DNA of 20,793 nt from Erysipelotrichaceae bacterium (lineage in GTDB: Bacteria; Bacillota_I; Bacilli_A; Erysipelotrichales; Erysipelotrichaceae): the NCBI GenBank assembly GCA_024681275.1, contig JAILBD010000058.1, forward strand, positions 1-20,793, in the 5' to 3' direction. Positions 7,301-13,976 of this stretch are shown piece after piece; the first letter of the stretch is position 1; each line of letters begins with the position of its first letter. Below the pieces are notes generated by a model that worked only from the letters and a program-made list of their open reading frames with translations, had not been told where the DNA came from and did not search any database. A program made the translations under genes and the position numbers.

Positions 7301-7714
7301 TCACGATCTTTTGGTGAAATGCGCGCCGCATTTCGGACAGGTGATCTCGATCTTTCCCTTTCCAGCCGGAACTCTGACCTTCTGACCGCACTCAGGACAT
7401 ACGTAATAACGATACATCTTGCGATCATCCCATTTCCTCTTCAGGAAACGGAAAGAATTCATCACCCGATTGCGATAGACCATGTAATTGCGATTCTCCA
7501 AAGCCCTCTTGTTGATGTTCCTGGACAGGAATCTGAACAGGCTGTATCCGACGAAGACCAGAGCCAGAAAATGCAGAAAAGGACTCCTGAAAAACAGATT
7601 CAGGATCAGTAAAACGACAGACAGGACATAAGCGTCCTTCGCGATATTGTCCATCCCGTTACGGCCTTTCAAAAAGGCGGCTATCTTCTCGATCAGATTA
7701 TTTGACTTATTCAT
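7301..7714 (-). CDS. Small membrane protein with C-terminal zinc ribbon
   Basis: The protein has 137 residues. Residues 28-42 and 44-61 form two hydrophobic segments, probably a membrane hairpin. A basic linker rich in Arg and Asn follows, and a C-terminal zinc ribbon has two knuckles, CPEC (Cys106, Cys109) and CPKC (Cys126, Cys129). The basic linker and ribbon are most likely cytoplasmic by the positive-inside rule. I recognise no named family and assign no function; similar membrane-plus-zinc-ribbon proteins occur in anaerobic Firmicutes. The ATG at 7714 has AGGAGAGG a few bases upstream and a TATAAT at 7736-7741. The folA terminator lies immediately before that promoter, so the gene is its own unit. 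No clear terminator separates it from the DUF362 gene 67 bases downstream. Confidence 0.8.
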   Translation of the reverse strand: MNKSNNLIEKIAAFLKGRNGMDNIAKDAYVLSVVLLILNLFFRSPFLHFLALVFVGYSLFRFLSRNINKRALENRNYMVYRNRVMNSFRFLKRKWDDRKMYRYYVCPECGQKVRVPAGKGKIEITCPKCGAHFTKRS

Positions 7715-7735
7715 CTTCCTCTCCTAAGCACCTTC

Positions 7736-7741
7736 ATTATA
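7736..7741 (-). promoter_or_regulatory. Putative -10 box of the zinc-ribbon membrane protein gene
   Basis: A perfect TATAAT on the minus strand lies 21 bases before the ATG, with the ribosome binding site between. The -35 zone falls in the T tract of the folA terminator (TTTTTG), so the two signals abut. Confidence 0.5.
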
Positions 7742-7759
7742 CCATCAAGCCACGCCCGC

Positions 7760-7783
7760 AAAAAAGACCGCCTCAGCGGTCTT
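7760..7783 (-). terminator. Strong Rho-independent terminator of the thyA-folA unit
   Basis: AAGACCGC and GCGGTCTT (minus strand, 7783-7776 and 7771-7764) form a perfect 8-base stem with a four-base loop and a T tract. The stem begins inside the TAA stop codon of folA. Confidence 0.9.
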
Positions 7784-8267
7784 AACCTTCACAGACGGGA
7801 CAAGGCTTCCTCTTCAGCTCTCGATAGATGAAGTCCGGATGATCCTCTTCCTTCACGATCTCCCAATCCTCCATATCGAATTCATCGAACCACGCATCGA
7901 CCTCATATTCATCTTTGACAAAAGAGATATAAGCCTTCTCGGCATACGGATAAGCCTGGCGATAGATCGAAGCGCCGCCGCAGACGATATATTCCGTCTC
8001 GTCATCCGCATGTTCCTCAAGGAACTCGATCAGATCATGCGTCACATCGGCATCTTCCGGCTGATATTCCGGATCGATCGAAACGACGGTGATATATCTG
8101 TCAACGAGCTTCCTGGGCAATCCCTCATAAGTCGTCTGACCCATCAGGATATGCTTGAACATCGTGTTCTGCTTGAAGATCTTCAGTTCATCCTTCAGAT
8201 GCCAGGGCAGAGCCCCTCTGATACCGATCCCCTTGTTGGGATCGAAAGCCACCGAAAAACTGATCAT
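7782..8267 (-). CDS. folA: Dihydrofolate reductase
   Basis: DHFR reduces dihydrofolate to tetrahydrofolate with NADPH, regenerating the cofactor oxidised by thymidylate synthase. The chosen start gives 161 residues beginning [15 protein letters not shown], the normal DHFR N-terminus. An in-frame ATG at 8300 would add 11 residues but lies deep inside thyA. Family features are GIRGALPWHLKDELKIFKQ with the catalytic Asp, ILMGQTTYEGLP, and the IVCGGASIY cofactor loop. The ATG shares one base with the thyA stop (TAATG), and AAAGGTG lies about nine bases before it, so translation is coupled. The terminator starts in the stop codon. An oddity is the C-terminal tail KPCPVCEG, which adds a CxxC pair not typical of DHFRs. 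Confidence 0.93.
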   Translation of the reverse strand: MISFSVAFDPNKGIGIRGALPWHLKDELKIFKQNTMFKHILMGQTTYEGLPRKLVDRYITVVSIDPEYQPEDADVTHDLIEFLEEHADDETEYIVCGGASIYRQAYPYAEKAYISFVKDEYEVDAWFDEFDMEDWEIVKEEDHPDFIYRELKRKPCPVCEG

Positions 8268-9139
8268 TATACGGACACCTTTCCCTTTATTGCCGGCCAT
8301 GGATCATAATCCAGGACCTTCACATCATCGATCGTGAAATCAAAGATACTCCTGATCTCAGGATTCAGCCACAGTTTAGGAAGCGGTCTCGGTTCTCTTG
8401 AAAGCTGCTCCTTGATCTGCTCGACATGGTCGAGATAGATATGCGCATCGCCAAATGTGTGGATGAACTCATAAGGCTCATAGCCACAGACCTGAGCCAC
8501 CATCGCCAGCAGCAGCGCATAGGAAGCGATATTGAACGGGACTCCTAAAAACAGATCGGCTGAACGCTGATAGAGCTGGCAGGACAGTTTCTTCTTGTCA
8601 GCGGAAACATAGAACTGGAAAAACGCATGGCAGGGAGGAAGAGCCATCTGATCCACTTCGCCCGGATTGTAGGCGACCACCAGATGCCTTCTTGAATAAG
8701 GATCCTTCTTCAGGTTCTCGATCAGCTGGCTGATCTGATCGACGCCGCCGAAGTTGCGCCACTGCTTGCCATAGACAGGGCCCAGATCGCCCCACTTATC
8801 TGCAAAAGCCTCATCATCACAGATCTTCTGGATGAATTCTTCCATGCTTTCACCCTTGTATTCTTCTGACTTCTTATACTTCGCATAAGGCCAGTCATTC
8901 CATATCTTGACATTCTTCAAAGCCAGAGGCCTGATATTCGTCTCACCCTTCAAAAACCAGAAAAGCTCCTCAAAGATCCCTCTGTAGAAGACTTTCTTGG
9001 TCGTCAGAAGCGGAAAACCATCTTCCAGATTCACCCTCATCTGATAACCGAATTTGGAGATCGTACCAGTTCCGGTCCTGTCTCCCCTCTGCTGGCCGTT
9101 TTCCAGTACGTCACGGCAAAGATCCAGATATTGTTTCAT
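8267..9139 (-). CDS. thyA: Thymidylate synthase (ThyA type)
   Basis: ThyA methylates dUMP to dTMP using methylenetetrahydrofolate and yields dihydrofolate, the substrate of the next gene. The 290-residue protein has the N-terminal [11 protein letters not shown] loop, [13 protein letters not shown], the phosphate-binding [13 protein letters not shown] segment, the catalytic Cys170 in [13 protein letters not shown], and [20 protein letters not shown], so it is complete and probably active. I chose ATG 9139 because AAGAGGT lies seven bases ahead; a GTG at 9145 in the same frame is too close to that site. The start is 22 bases after the HAD gene stop. A TATAAT overlaps the HAD stop codon, so thyA-folA may be transcribed both from there and with the HAD gene. 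Confidence 0.95.
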   Translation of the reverse strand: MKQYLDLCRDVLENGQQRGDRTGTGTISKFGYQMRVNLEDGFPLLTTKKVFYRGIFEELFWFLKGETNIRPLALKNVKIWNDWPYAKYKKSEEYKGESMEEFIQKICDDEAFADKWGDLGPVYGKQWRNFGGVDQISQLIENLKKDPYSRRHLVVAYNPGEVDQMALPPCHAFFQFYVSADKKKLSCQLYQRSADLFLGVPFNIASYALLLAMVAQVCGYEPYEFIHTFGDAHIYLDHVEQIKEQLSREPRPLPKLWLNPEIRSIFDFTIDDVKVLDYDPWPAIKGKVSV

Positions 9140-9160
9140 ACGCACTACCTCTTTCCCTTA

Positions 9161-9166
9161 ATTATA
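9161..9166 (-). promoter_or_regulatory. Putative -10 box of thyA-folA
   Basis: TATAAT on the minus strand, 21 bases before the thyA ATG and overlapping the HAD stop codon. No good -35 is seen, so this is weak support for an internal promoter. Confidence 0.35.
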
Positions 9167-9902
9167 CATTTTTCATGCTGTCTCTGATCTCTTTATTCAA
9201 TCTGCGCAGATCCATCCCCTTCATGTGATAGCTGTTCTTTTCACAAACGATGCCCTTGGGCGACAGTCCGCTCTCGATATAGTAAGCATCGATGCCCAGA
9301 TCCAGCGCTCCCTTGACATCACAGACCGGATCGTTGCCGATCATCAGACAGTCTTTCGGATCGAGCTCATGTTTCTTCAGCAAAGCCCTGTAAAAGGCTG
9401 CATCCGGCTTCTTATATCCGACCACGGAAGAGATGAAGACATCATCGAACAGGTCATGGATCCCCAGATCGATCAGCTCCTTTTCCGTGAAGACCTTTTG
9501 GGCATTGCTCAGAAGGAAGACTTTCTTTCCCCTCTCCTTCAGCGACCTCAGCAGATCCTCAGTCCCCTTGTAAAGACGAAGATGGGTCAAAGACAGTTTC
9601 CTGAAAGACTCCATCACTTCAACGACCGTCCTCTCATCCGGATCAAAGCCTTTATCTTTCATCAGCATCCCGAAAACATCGGAAAGGTCGATCTCGACAT
9701 GATGACCTGCCTCCGCTTTTTCCTTCTCCATCCTTCTGATCCCGTCCAAATAAGCTTTCTTAAGATCCCGATAATCATAGAAGATGCCATAGGAACTGAA
9801 AAGATCCCGGACTCTTTTCCAGAATGGCGGACTGTATTCATCTGTATGGATATCCACCAAAGTCCCATACAGATCGAAGATGTAGGCATCATACTCTCTC
9901 AT
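9162..9902 (-). CDS. HAD-superfamily hydrolase, probable small-molecule phosphatase
   Basis: The protein has 246 residues, with a Rossmann-like core and an alpha-helical cap (residues about 17-100), the layout of subfamily I HAD phosphatases. Motif I is FDLYGTLVD with the nucleophile Asp10; motif II is LLSNAQ; motif III is the Lys in GYKKPD; motif IV is IGNDPVCDV. Position 12, usually a second Asp acting as general acid/base, is Tyr, as in haloacid-dehalogenase-type members, so the reaction may be dehalogenation-like or a phosphatase that uses another acid. Placement just ahead of thyA suggests a nucleotide-related substrate, which is inference. The ribosome binding site is weak (CGGGA). A promoter is visible at 9924-9952, downstream of the lon terminator. 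Confidence 0.85.
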   Translation of the reverse strand: MREYDAYIFDLYGTLVDIHTDEYSPPFWKRVRDLFSSYGIFYDYRDLKKAYLDGIRRMEKEKAEAGHHVEIDLSDVFGMLMKDKGFDPDERTVVEVMESFRKLSLTHLRLYKGTEDLLRSLKERGKKVFLLSNAQKVFTEKELIDLGIHDLFDDVFISSVVGYKKPDAAFYRALLKKHELDPKDCLMIGNDPVCDVKGALDLGIDAYYIESGLSPKGIVCEKNSYHMKGMDLRRLNKEIRDSMKNV

Positions 9903-9923
9903 GACTGTATCCCGATCAATTCC

Positions 9924-9952
9924 AATTTATTTAATCATCATAAAGATATCAA
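9924..9952 (-). promoter_or_regulatory. Putative sigma-A promoter of the HAD-thyA-folA unit
   Basis: On the minus strand TTGATA (9952-9947) and TAAATT (9929-9924) are separated by 17 bases. The predicted start is about 15 bases before the HAD ATG. It sits immediately after the lon terminator hairpin. Confidence 0.5.
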
Positions 9953-9984
9953 AATATGAAATCGGACAGCAAGCGCTGTCCGAT
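9951..9984 (-). terminator. Terminator of the tetR-spx-lon operon
   Basis: A perfect 10-base stem, ATCGGACAGC with GCTGTCCGAT (minus strand 9984-9975 and 9970-9961), has a four-base loop and begins five bases after the lon stop. The T tract is interrupted (TTCATATTTT). Confidence 0.75.
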
Positions 9985-9988
9985 CATT

Positions 9989-12268
9989 TTATAGATCCAT
10001 GATCCCGGTCTGTGACAGGATCTCTTCGATCTGCGAAACAGGAACGATCTCGATCTTCTCTTTGACTTCCTGAGCCACATCCTTGAGATCGACGATGTTT
10101 TCTTTCGGGATGAAGACTCTCTTCACCCCCGCTCTCTGCGCAGCCATGAGCTTCTCACTCAGACCGCCGATCGGCTCGACCGTCCCCCTCAGGGACACCT
10201 CTCCGGTCATCGCAATGTCCGGATCGACGATCCTTCCCGTGATCAGCGAAGCCAGAGCTGTCGTCAGGGTCACACCGGCTGAAGGACCGTCTTTCGGTAC
10301 AGCGCCGGATGGGACGTGGATATGAAGGACATGATCATTGAAGATCTCCGCCTGCTCAGGAAAACGCTTCTTGACCAGGCTGAGGGCGATCATCGCCGAT
10401 TCCTTCATCACGTCACCGAGCTGTCCGGTGATGATCAGCTCGCCTTTGCCCTTTGTCAGCAGAGTCTCGATATACAGGATCTCTCCCCCGACCGGCGTCC
10501 AGGCAAGGCCTGTCACGACACCCGGTTTGGGATCCTTGAGGATCTGAGACTGGATCAAAGGATGAGCAGCCATCTTCTCATGGACGAGCTCCCTGTCGAC
10601 GATGACTTTCTCATCAGGAGATTCCGAGACCTTCACCGCCAGCATCCTGCACAGCGTATCGATCTGCTTTCTCAGACCTCTGACGCCGGCCTCTCTGGTG
10701 TATTCACTGATCAGCGTGTCGATCGCCTCATCCTCAAAGACCATCTGATCCTTGCCGATACCCATGGCCTCCATGGACTTCGGGACCAGATGCTTCATCG
10801 CGATATATTTCTTTTCGATCGGCGTATAGCCGTTGAACTGAATGACCTCCATACGGTTCAGCAGCGGCTCAGGGATCGTATCGGTCGTATTGGCCGTGCA
10901 GATGAACAGGACATCGGAAAGATCGTAAGGTACATTCATGTAGTGATCGGTGAAAGTGTTGTTCTGCTCCGGATCCAGCACCTCCAGCAAAGCGCTGGCA
11001 GGCGAACCATTGTAGGAAGCGGAAAGCTTGTCCACCTCGTCCAGGACCATGACCGGATTGGAGACACCGCTCTTCTGGATGCCATCCATGATCCTGCCCG
11101 GCATCGCGCCGATATAGGTCCTTCTGTGACCTCTGATATCCGACTCGTCATGGACACCGCCCAGTGAGACACGGACATATTCCCTGCCCAGGGCTCTGGC
11201 GATGGACTTGCCGATGGAAGTCTTGCCGGTACCCGGTGCGCCTGTGAACAGGATGATGGAACCGGACTGCTGCTTCTTCAGGTTCATCACGGCGATCTGC
11301 TGGATGATCCTTTCCTTGACCCTGTCCAGACCATAGTGGTCCTCATCGAGGATATCTCTGGCTTTCTGCAGATCGATGTGTCTTGGTTCCTCTTTCTTCC
11401 AGGAAAGGGAAGTCACAAAGTCCAGATAATCATAAAGGATACCGGATTCTACCGACTGCTGACCTTCCTGTCTGAGACGGTTCAGGACCTTTTCCGCCTC
11501 TTTTCTCGCCGTCTCATTCATTCCCGATTCGGCGATCTTCTTTTCGAACTTCTGCACATCCGTGACATTCTCCGGATGCATATCATCCAGTTCCTTCTGC
11601 AGGTGTTCCATCTGCCGCTTGATCGCAGCTTCCCGGTACATCTGCTGATATTCCTTCTGCTGAGAGGAAGTCGCCTCATTGGTGATCCTGCCGACTTCCA
11701 GGAACTCGTACATGATCTCCTCGATGCGCTGCGCCCTCCTGGCTTGCGAATCCTCCTTCAGCAGTTCATATCTCTCCTCATTGCTCAGCTTCAGCCACGG
11801 AGACATGATGCTGATGGCCATATTCAAAGAATCGACCTGATCGATATAGGCATCCGCCGACTTGCCCCACTCGAAACCGGAGGCATACTTCTTCATCTCC
11901 GCGATCAGATCCTGCAGTTTTTCCCTGGCCTCATCCCCATCCAGGTCCTGGATGTCGTTGCGCCTGGAGATGCTCAATTTGATCGTCTGATCCGGATTGA
12001 TGAAGACGTTCTCCAGATCGACTCTGTACTGCAAAGAGACCGTGATGAAACCATTCCGGATGTCGGAGATCATGCCCACGACACCGATCGGATAAAAACT
12101 TTCTTCATTCAGCTGCTTCGGATCTATCTTTTCCTTGGCCATGATCACGATCGCCTTCTCATTCAGGACGATGCTGCGGCTGTTGGATAGCTTTCTCAGT
12201 TCATTGATCTGAAAATAAAGGTTTGCTTCGGGCAAAAGAAGCATATTATATACAGGTATAACTATCAT
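9989..12268 (-). CDS. lon: ATP-dependent serine protease Lon (LonA)
   Basis: Lon is a cytosolic AAA+ protease that degrades misfolded and selected regulatory proteins. The 759 residues hold, in order, an N-terminal substrate-binding domain (about 1-180) that is shorter and more divergent than usual (IPVYNMLLLPEANL in place of the typical LPLRDVVVFP start), a coiled-coil stretch (about 175-270), the AAA+ module with Walker A GAPGTGKT at 343-350 and Walker B VLDEVD near 408-413, and the protease domain with catalytic Ser663 in PKDGPSAG and Lys706 in GLSEKLMAA. All catalytic residues are present. AAGGAG precedes the ATG at 12268 by eight bases. It starts 15 bases after the spx stop, the last gene of a tetR-spx-lon operon, so its level should follow the TetR-type repressor. 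Confidence 0.96.
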   Translation of the reverse strand: MIVIPVYNMLLLPEANLYFQINELRKLSNSRSIVLNEKAIVIMAKEKIDPKQLNEESFYPIGVVGMISDIRNGFITVSLQYRVDLENVFINPDQTIKLSISRRNDIQDLDGDEAREKLQDLIAEMKKYASGFEWGKSADAYIDQVDSLNMAISIMSPWLKLSNEERYELLKEDSQARRAQRIEEIMYEFLEVGRITNEATSSQQKEYQQMYREAAIKRQMEHLQKELDDMHPENVTDVQKFEKKIAESGMNETARKEAEKVLNRLRQEGQQSVESGILYDYLDFVTSLSWKKEEPRHIDLQKARDILDEDHYGLDRVKERIIQQIAVMNLKKQQSGSIILFTGAPGTGKTSIGKSIARALGREYVRVSLGGVHDESDIRGHRRTYIGAMPGRIMDGIQKSGVSNPVMVLDEVDKLSASYNGSPASALLEVLDPEQNNTFTDHYMNVPYDLSDVLFICTANTTDTIPEPLLNRMEVIQFNGYTPIEKKYIAMKHLVPKSMEAMGIGKDQMVFEDEAIDTLISEYTREAGVRGLRKQIDTLCRMLAVKVSESPDEKVIVDRELVHEKMAAHPLIQSQILKDPKPGVVTGLAWTPVGGEILYIETLLTKGKGELIITGQLGDVMKESAMIALSLVKKRFPEQAEIFNDHVLHIHVPSGAVPKDGPSAGVTLTTALASLITGRIVDPDIAMTGEVSLRGTVEPIGGLSEKLMAAQRAGVKRVFIPKENIVDLKDVAQEVKEKIEIVPVSQIEEILSQTGIMDL

Positions 12269-12283
12269 ATCCTCAACTCCTTC

Positions 12284-12661
12284 TTATAATGCAAGATTGA
12301 GTTTCTTCACATTATTCTTCTTAAAGATGCTGATCTCATCCTCATCATATCCGGCCTGCATCTCCTTATCATCCAGGATGATAGGCCTCTTCAGGACCGT
12401 CGGATTCGAAAGGATAAAATCGACCAGCTCTGACATGTTCATCTCCTCCAGATCGACATTCGACTCTCTGATGATCTTGGATCTGGCTGAAATGATATCA
12501 TCTGTACCATTGGAAGTCCTCTTCAGCAGATAACGGATCTCATCCTCATTGAGCTCATCGCGCGTGATATCCTTCTCAATAAAACTGAGATTGTTGTCTC
12601 TGAGATATTTTTTCGCCTTGCGGCAGGATGAACAACCCTGTGAAGTATACATTACGATCAT
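12284..12661 (-). CDS. spx: Spx-family transcriptional regulator (ArsC-like fold)
   Basis: Spx binds the alpha C-terminal domain of RNA polymerase and redirects transcription under thiol/oxidative stress; it is normally kept low by ClpXP. The chosen ATG at 12661 has GGAGGT six bases upstream and gives 125 residues; an ATG nine codons further up has no such site. The N-terminus IVMYTSQGCSSCRKAKKYL carries the redox CxxC pair (Cys10, Cys13). It continues with GTDDIISARSK and the RRPII-like LKRPIILDDKEMQAGYDEDEI block that defines the ArsC/Spx family. The C-terminus ends in NLAL, a hydrophobic tail of the kind recognised by ClpX or Lon. It is flanked by a TetR regulator and by lon, which fits a stress-proteostasis operon. 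ArsC arsenate reductase is less likely given the CxxC and length. Confidence 0.9.
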   Translation of the reverse strand: MIVMYTSQGCSSCRKAKKYLRDNNLSFIEKDITRDELNEDEIRYLLKRTSNGTDDIISARSKIIRESNVDLEEMNMSELVDFILSNPTVLKRPIILDDKEMQAGYDEDEISIFKKNNVKKLNLAL

Positions 12662-12691
12662 AGACTGACCTCCATTTCTATTCGTCAAAAC

Positions 12692-13252
12692 TCAGTACAG
12701 AAGCAGATCCTGCAACATCCCGATAAGCTCATTGAGCTCATTCTCCGGATCAGGAAAGATCTGCTTGTTCATCGCCATGAATTTGACCGGTGCAAAGAGA
12801 ACGGCAGAAAGATTCGGGTCGGAGTAGTGCCGTATGATGCCTCTTCTCTGATAATCATGGATCAGATCAAAGACGTTCCGGCGGCAATCCCCCTGGGAGA
12901 TCGTCTCCTGCAGGGTCGGACAGGAATAGCACTGCTCCACAAAAGAGAAGATCTCCTCATTCTCCAGAGCGTACATGTAAGTCCCGCGCACGAGCGTCTC
13001 GATCAGGTCCGTCCCCGACATCTGGGGATAGATACGCGTATTCAGATAGGAATAGCACTTCTGGGCATACTCATTGAACACTTCCGACAACATGTCCTCT
13101 TTATTCTCGTAGTAGACATAGATCGTCGCCGGTGAAACACCCGCCTCCTTGGCGATCTTCGCCACCGAAGCTCCATTGATCCCCTCTTTCAGGATCAGAG
13201 AGATCATCGCGTCCTTGATCCTTCGCTGTTTATCAAAATCCTTCGTTCTCAT
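12692..13252 (-). CDS. TetR/AcrR-family transcriptional regulator
   Basis: This is a 186-residue dimeric repressor-type protein. The N-terminal helix-turn-helix (GASVAKIAKEAGVSPATIYVYYENKEDML) is classical for TetR proteins; the C-terminal ligand domain is divergent, with Cys-containing EQCYSCPTLQE, and gives no ligand clue. I chose ATG 13252 because the promoter and palindrome lie at 13272-13300; the in-frame ATG at 13300 would start upstream of the transcript. GGAAAG lies six bases before the chosen ATG. The gene is first of three; spx begins 30 bases after its stop, and lon follows. Self-repression of the operon is the natural reading. What lifts repression is unknown. Confidence 0.9.
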   Translation of the reverse strand: MRTKDFDKQRRIKDAMISLILKEGINGASVAKIAKEAGVSPATIYVYYENKEDMLSEVFNEYAQKCYSYLNTRIYPQMSGTDLIETLVRGTYMYALENEEIFSFVEQCYSCPTLQETISQGDCRRNVFDLIHDYQRRGIIRHYSDPNLSAVLFAPVKFMAMNKQIFPDPENELNELIGMLQDLLLY

Positions 13253-13271
13253 AGTTGACTTTCCATTTTTA

Positions 13272-13300
13272 ATATTAAATGAACGTTCACTTATTGTCAA
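13272..13300 (-). promoter_or_regulatory. Sigma-A promoter of tetR-spx-lon
   Basis: Minus strand TTGACA (13300-13295), a 17-base spacer and TAATAT (13277-13272): perfect -35, ideal spacing and 5 of 6 at the -10. The expected start lies about 12 bases before the tetR ATG. This is the best promoter in the window. Confidence 0.85.
13277..13292. promoter_or_regulatory. Probable TetR operator between -35 and -10
   Basis: A perfect palindrome TGAACGTTCA (13280-13289), extended by two further matched pairs to 13277-13292, fills the promoter spacer. A repressor bound there would block RNA polymerase, and TetR proteins often bind palindromes of this kind. Confidence 0.7.
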
Positions 13301-13310
13301 TTTGAATGAA

Positions 13311-13338
13311 TAAAAAGATATCCTTTTACAGATATCTT
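13311..13338 (-). terminator. Terminator after the lipoprotein gene
   Basis: On the minus strand AAGATATC (13338-13331) pairs with GATATCTT (13322-13315) across an eight-base loop, followed by TTTTATTC. It ends just ahead of the tetR promoter, so the four-gene operon stops here. Confidence 0.7.
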
Positions 13339-13363
13339 GCCAAACAAAGCCTTTGCCTTTTCC

Positions 13364-13924
13364 TCACTTGGACGATCCCGAATAAGCCCAGACCGTATAG
13401 AGGTCGATCTCTTCTCCCTCAAAGTATCTCCCGAGATCCTTCTCGAAACTCTCCTGATCCTTATAAAGGATATCGCTGATGAAACAGTAGCGGTTGTCGA
13501 ACGGCTTCATCTCGCCATTGACCTCTTCATTGCTGGTGAAACCGTAATAATACAGATGCGCTCTTTTCTGCATCGGCACCGCAGTACTGGCGTATGCATC
13601 CCGGGAATTGTCGGTAAACAGCCTAAAACCATCCGGATCACAGCGCAGGATCTCATAGATCACATCACCTTCTATCGTGTAAAGGGCAATGATGACATCA
13701 GCCTCTTCCTTTTCTTTCGCGACAGTATAGAAATCATCCCAGACCTTCTCATTATGGATCCCGTCATTGGCGATGATGAAGATCTCGTCTTCTTCCCCCG
13801 GTCTGTCCGGAAGTAAACGGAAGACCTCCGCATACTCCCCTTCGTAGTCCCTCTTTTCTTCCTTCTTTACAGCGCAGCCGCTCAGGATCAGCAGAGCGAT
13901 CAGCAATATCAGGAAACGTTTCAT
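13364..13924 (-). CDS. Putative lipoprotein, function unknown
   Basis: The 186-residue protein begins MKRFLILLIALLILSGCAVKK: a short basic start, a hydrophobic core and the lipobox LSGC with lipidation at Cys17. It should be anchored on the outer face of the membrane. The mature part is acidic and soluble. I see no recognised domain; it contains a VIYEILRCDPDGFR segment and many Tyr and Asp residues. AGAGGTG precedes ATG 13924, and an upstream start at 14044 is excluded because it lies within the radical SAM gene and lacks the signal peptide at its front. It lies 52 bases after the radical SAM gene with no terminator between, so it is probably its last operon partner. It might be a substrate or surface helper of the hydrolase system, which is inference. 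Confidence 0.8.
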   Translation of the reverse strand: MKRFLILLIALLILSGCAVKKEEKRDYEGEYAEVFRLLPDRPGEEDEIFIIANDGIHNEKVWDDFYTVAKEKEEADVIIALYTIEGDVIYEILRCDPDGFRLFTDNSRDAYASTAVPMQKRAHLYYYGFTSNEEVNGEMKPFDNRYCFISDILYKDQESFEKDLGRYFEGEEIDLYTVWAYSGSSK

Positions 13925-13976
13925 AGCACACCTCTTTTCACCTATCTGCTCAACAGACTGTTCTTTCAGGTCACGC

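Noticed and set aside
8268..8300. Upstream DHFR start at 8300.
   Set aside because: It would add 11 residues inside thyA; the TAATG start fits the family N-terminus and has a ribosome binding site.
11336..12190. A long plus-strand frame opposite lon, rich in Leu, Arg and Asp.
   Set aside because: Antisense shadow of the Lon coding sequence; a high-GC third position keeps stops rare.
13253..13300. Longer TetR start at 13300.
   Set aside because: It lies at the -35 box, upstream of the predicted transcript start.
13631..13660. CDPDG in the lipoprotein as a sulfatase-type maturation site.
   Set aside because: The Arg at +4 is missing (Gly instead), so it does not match C-x-P-x-R.
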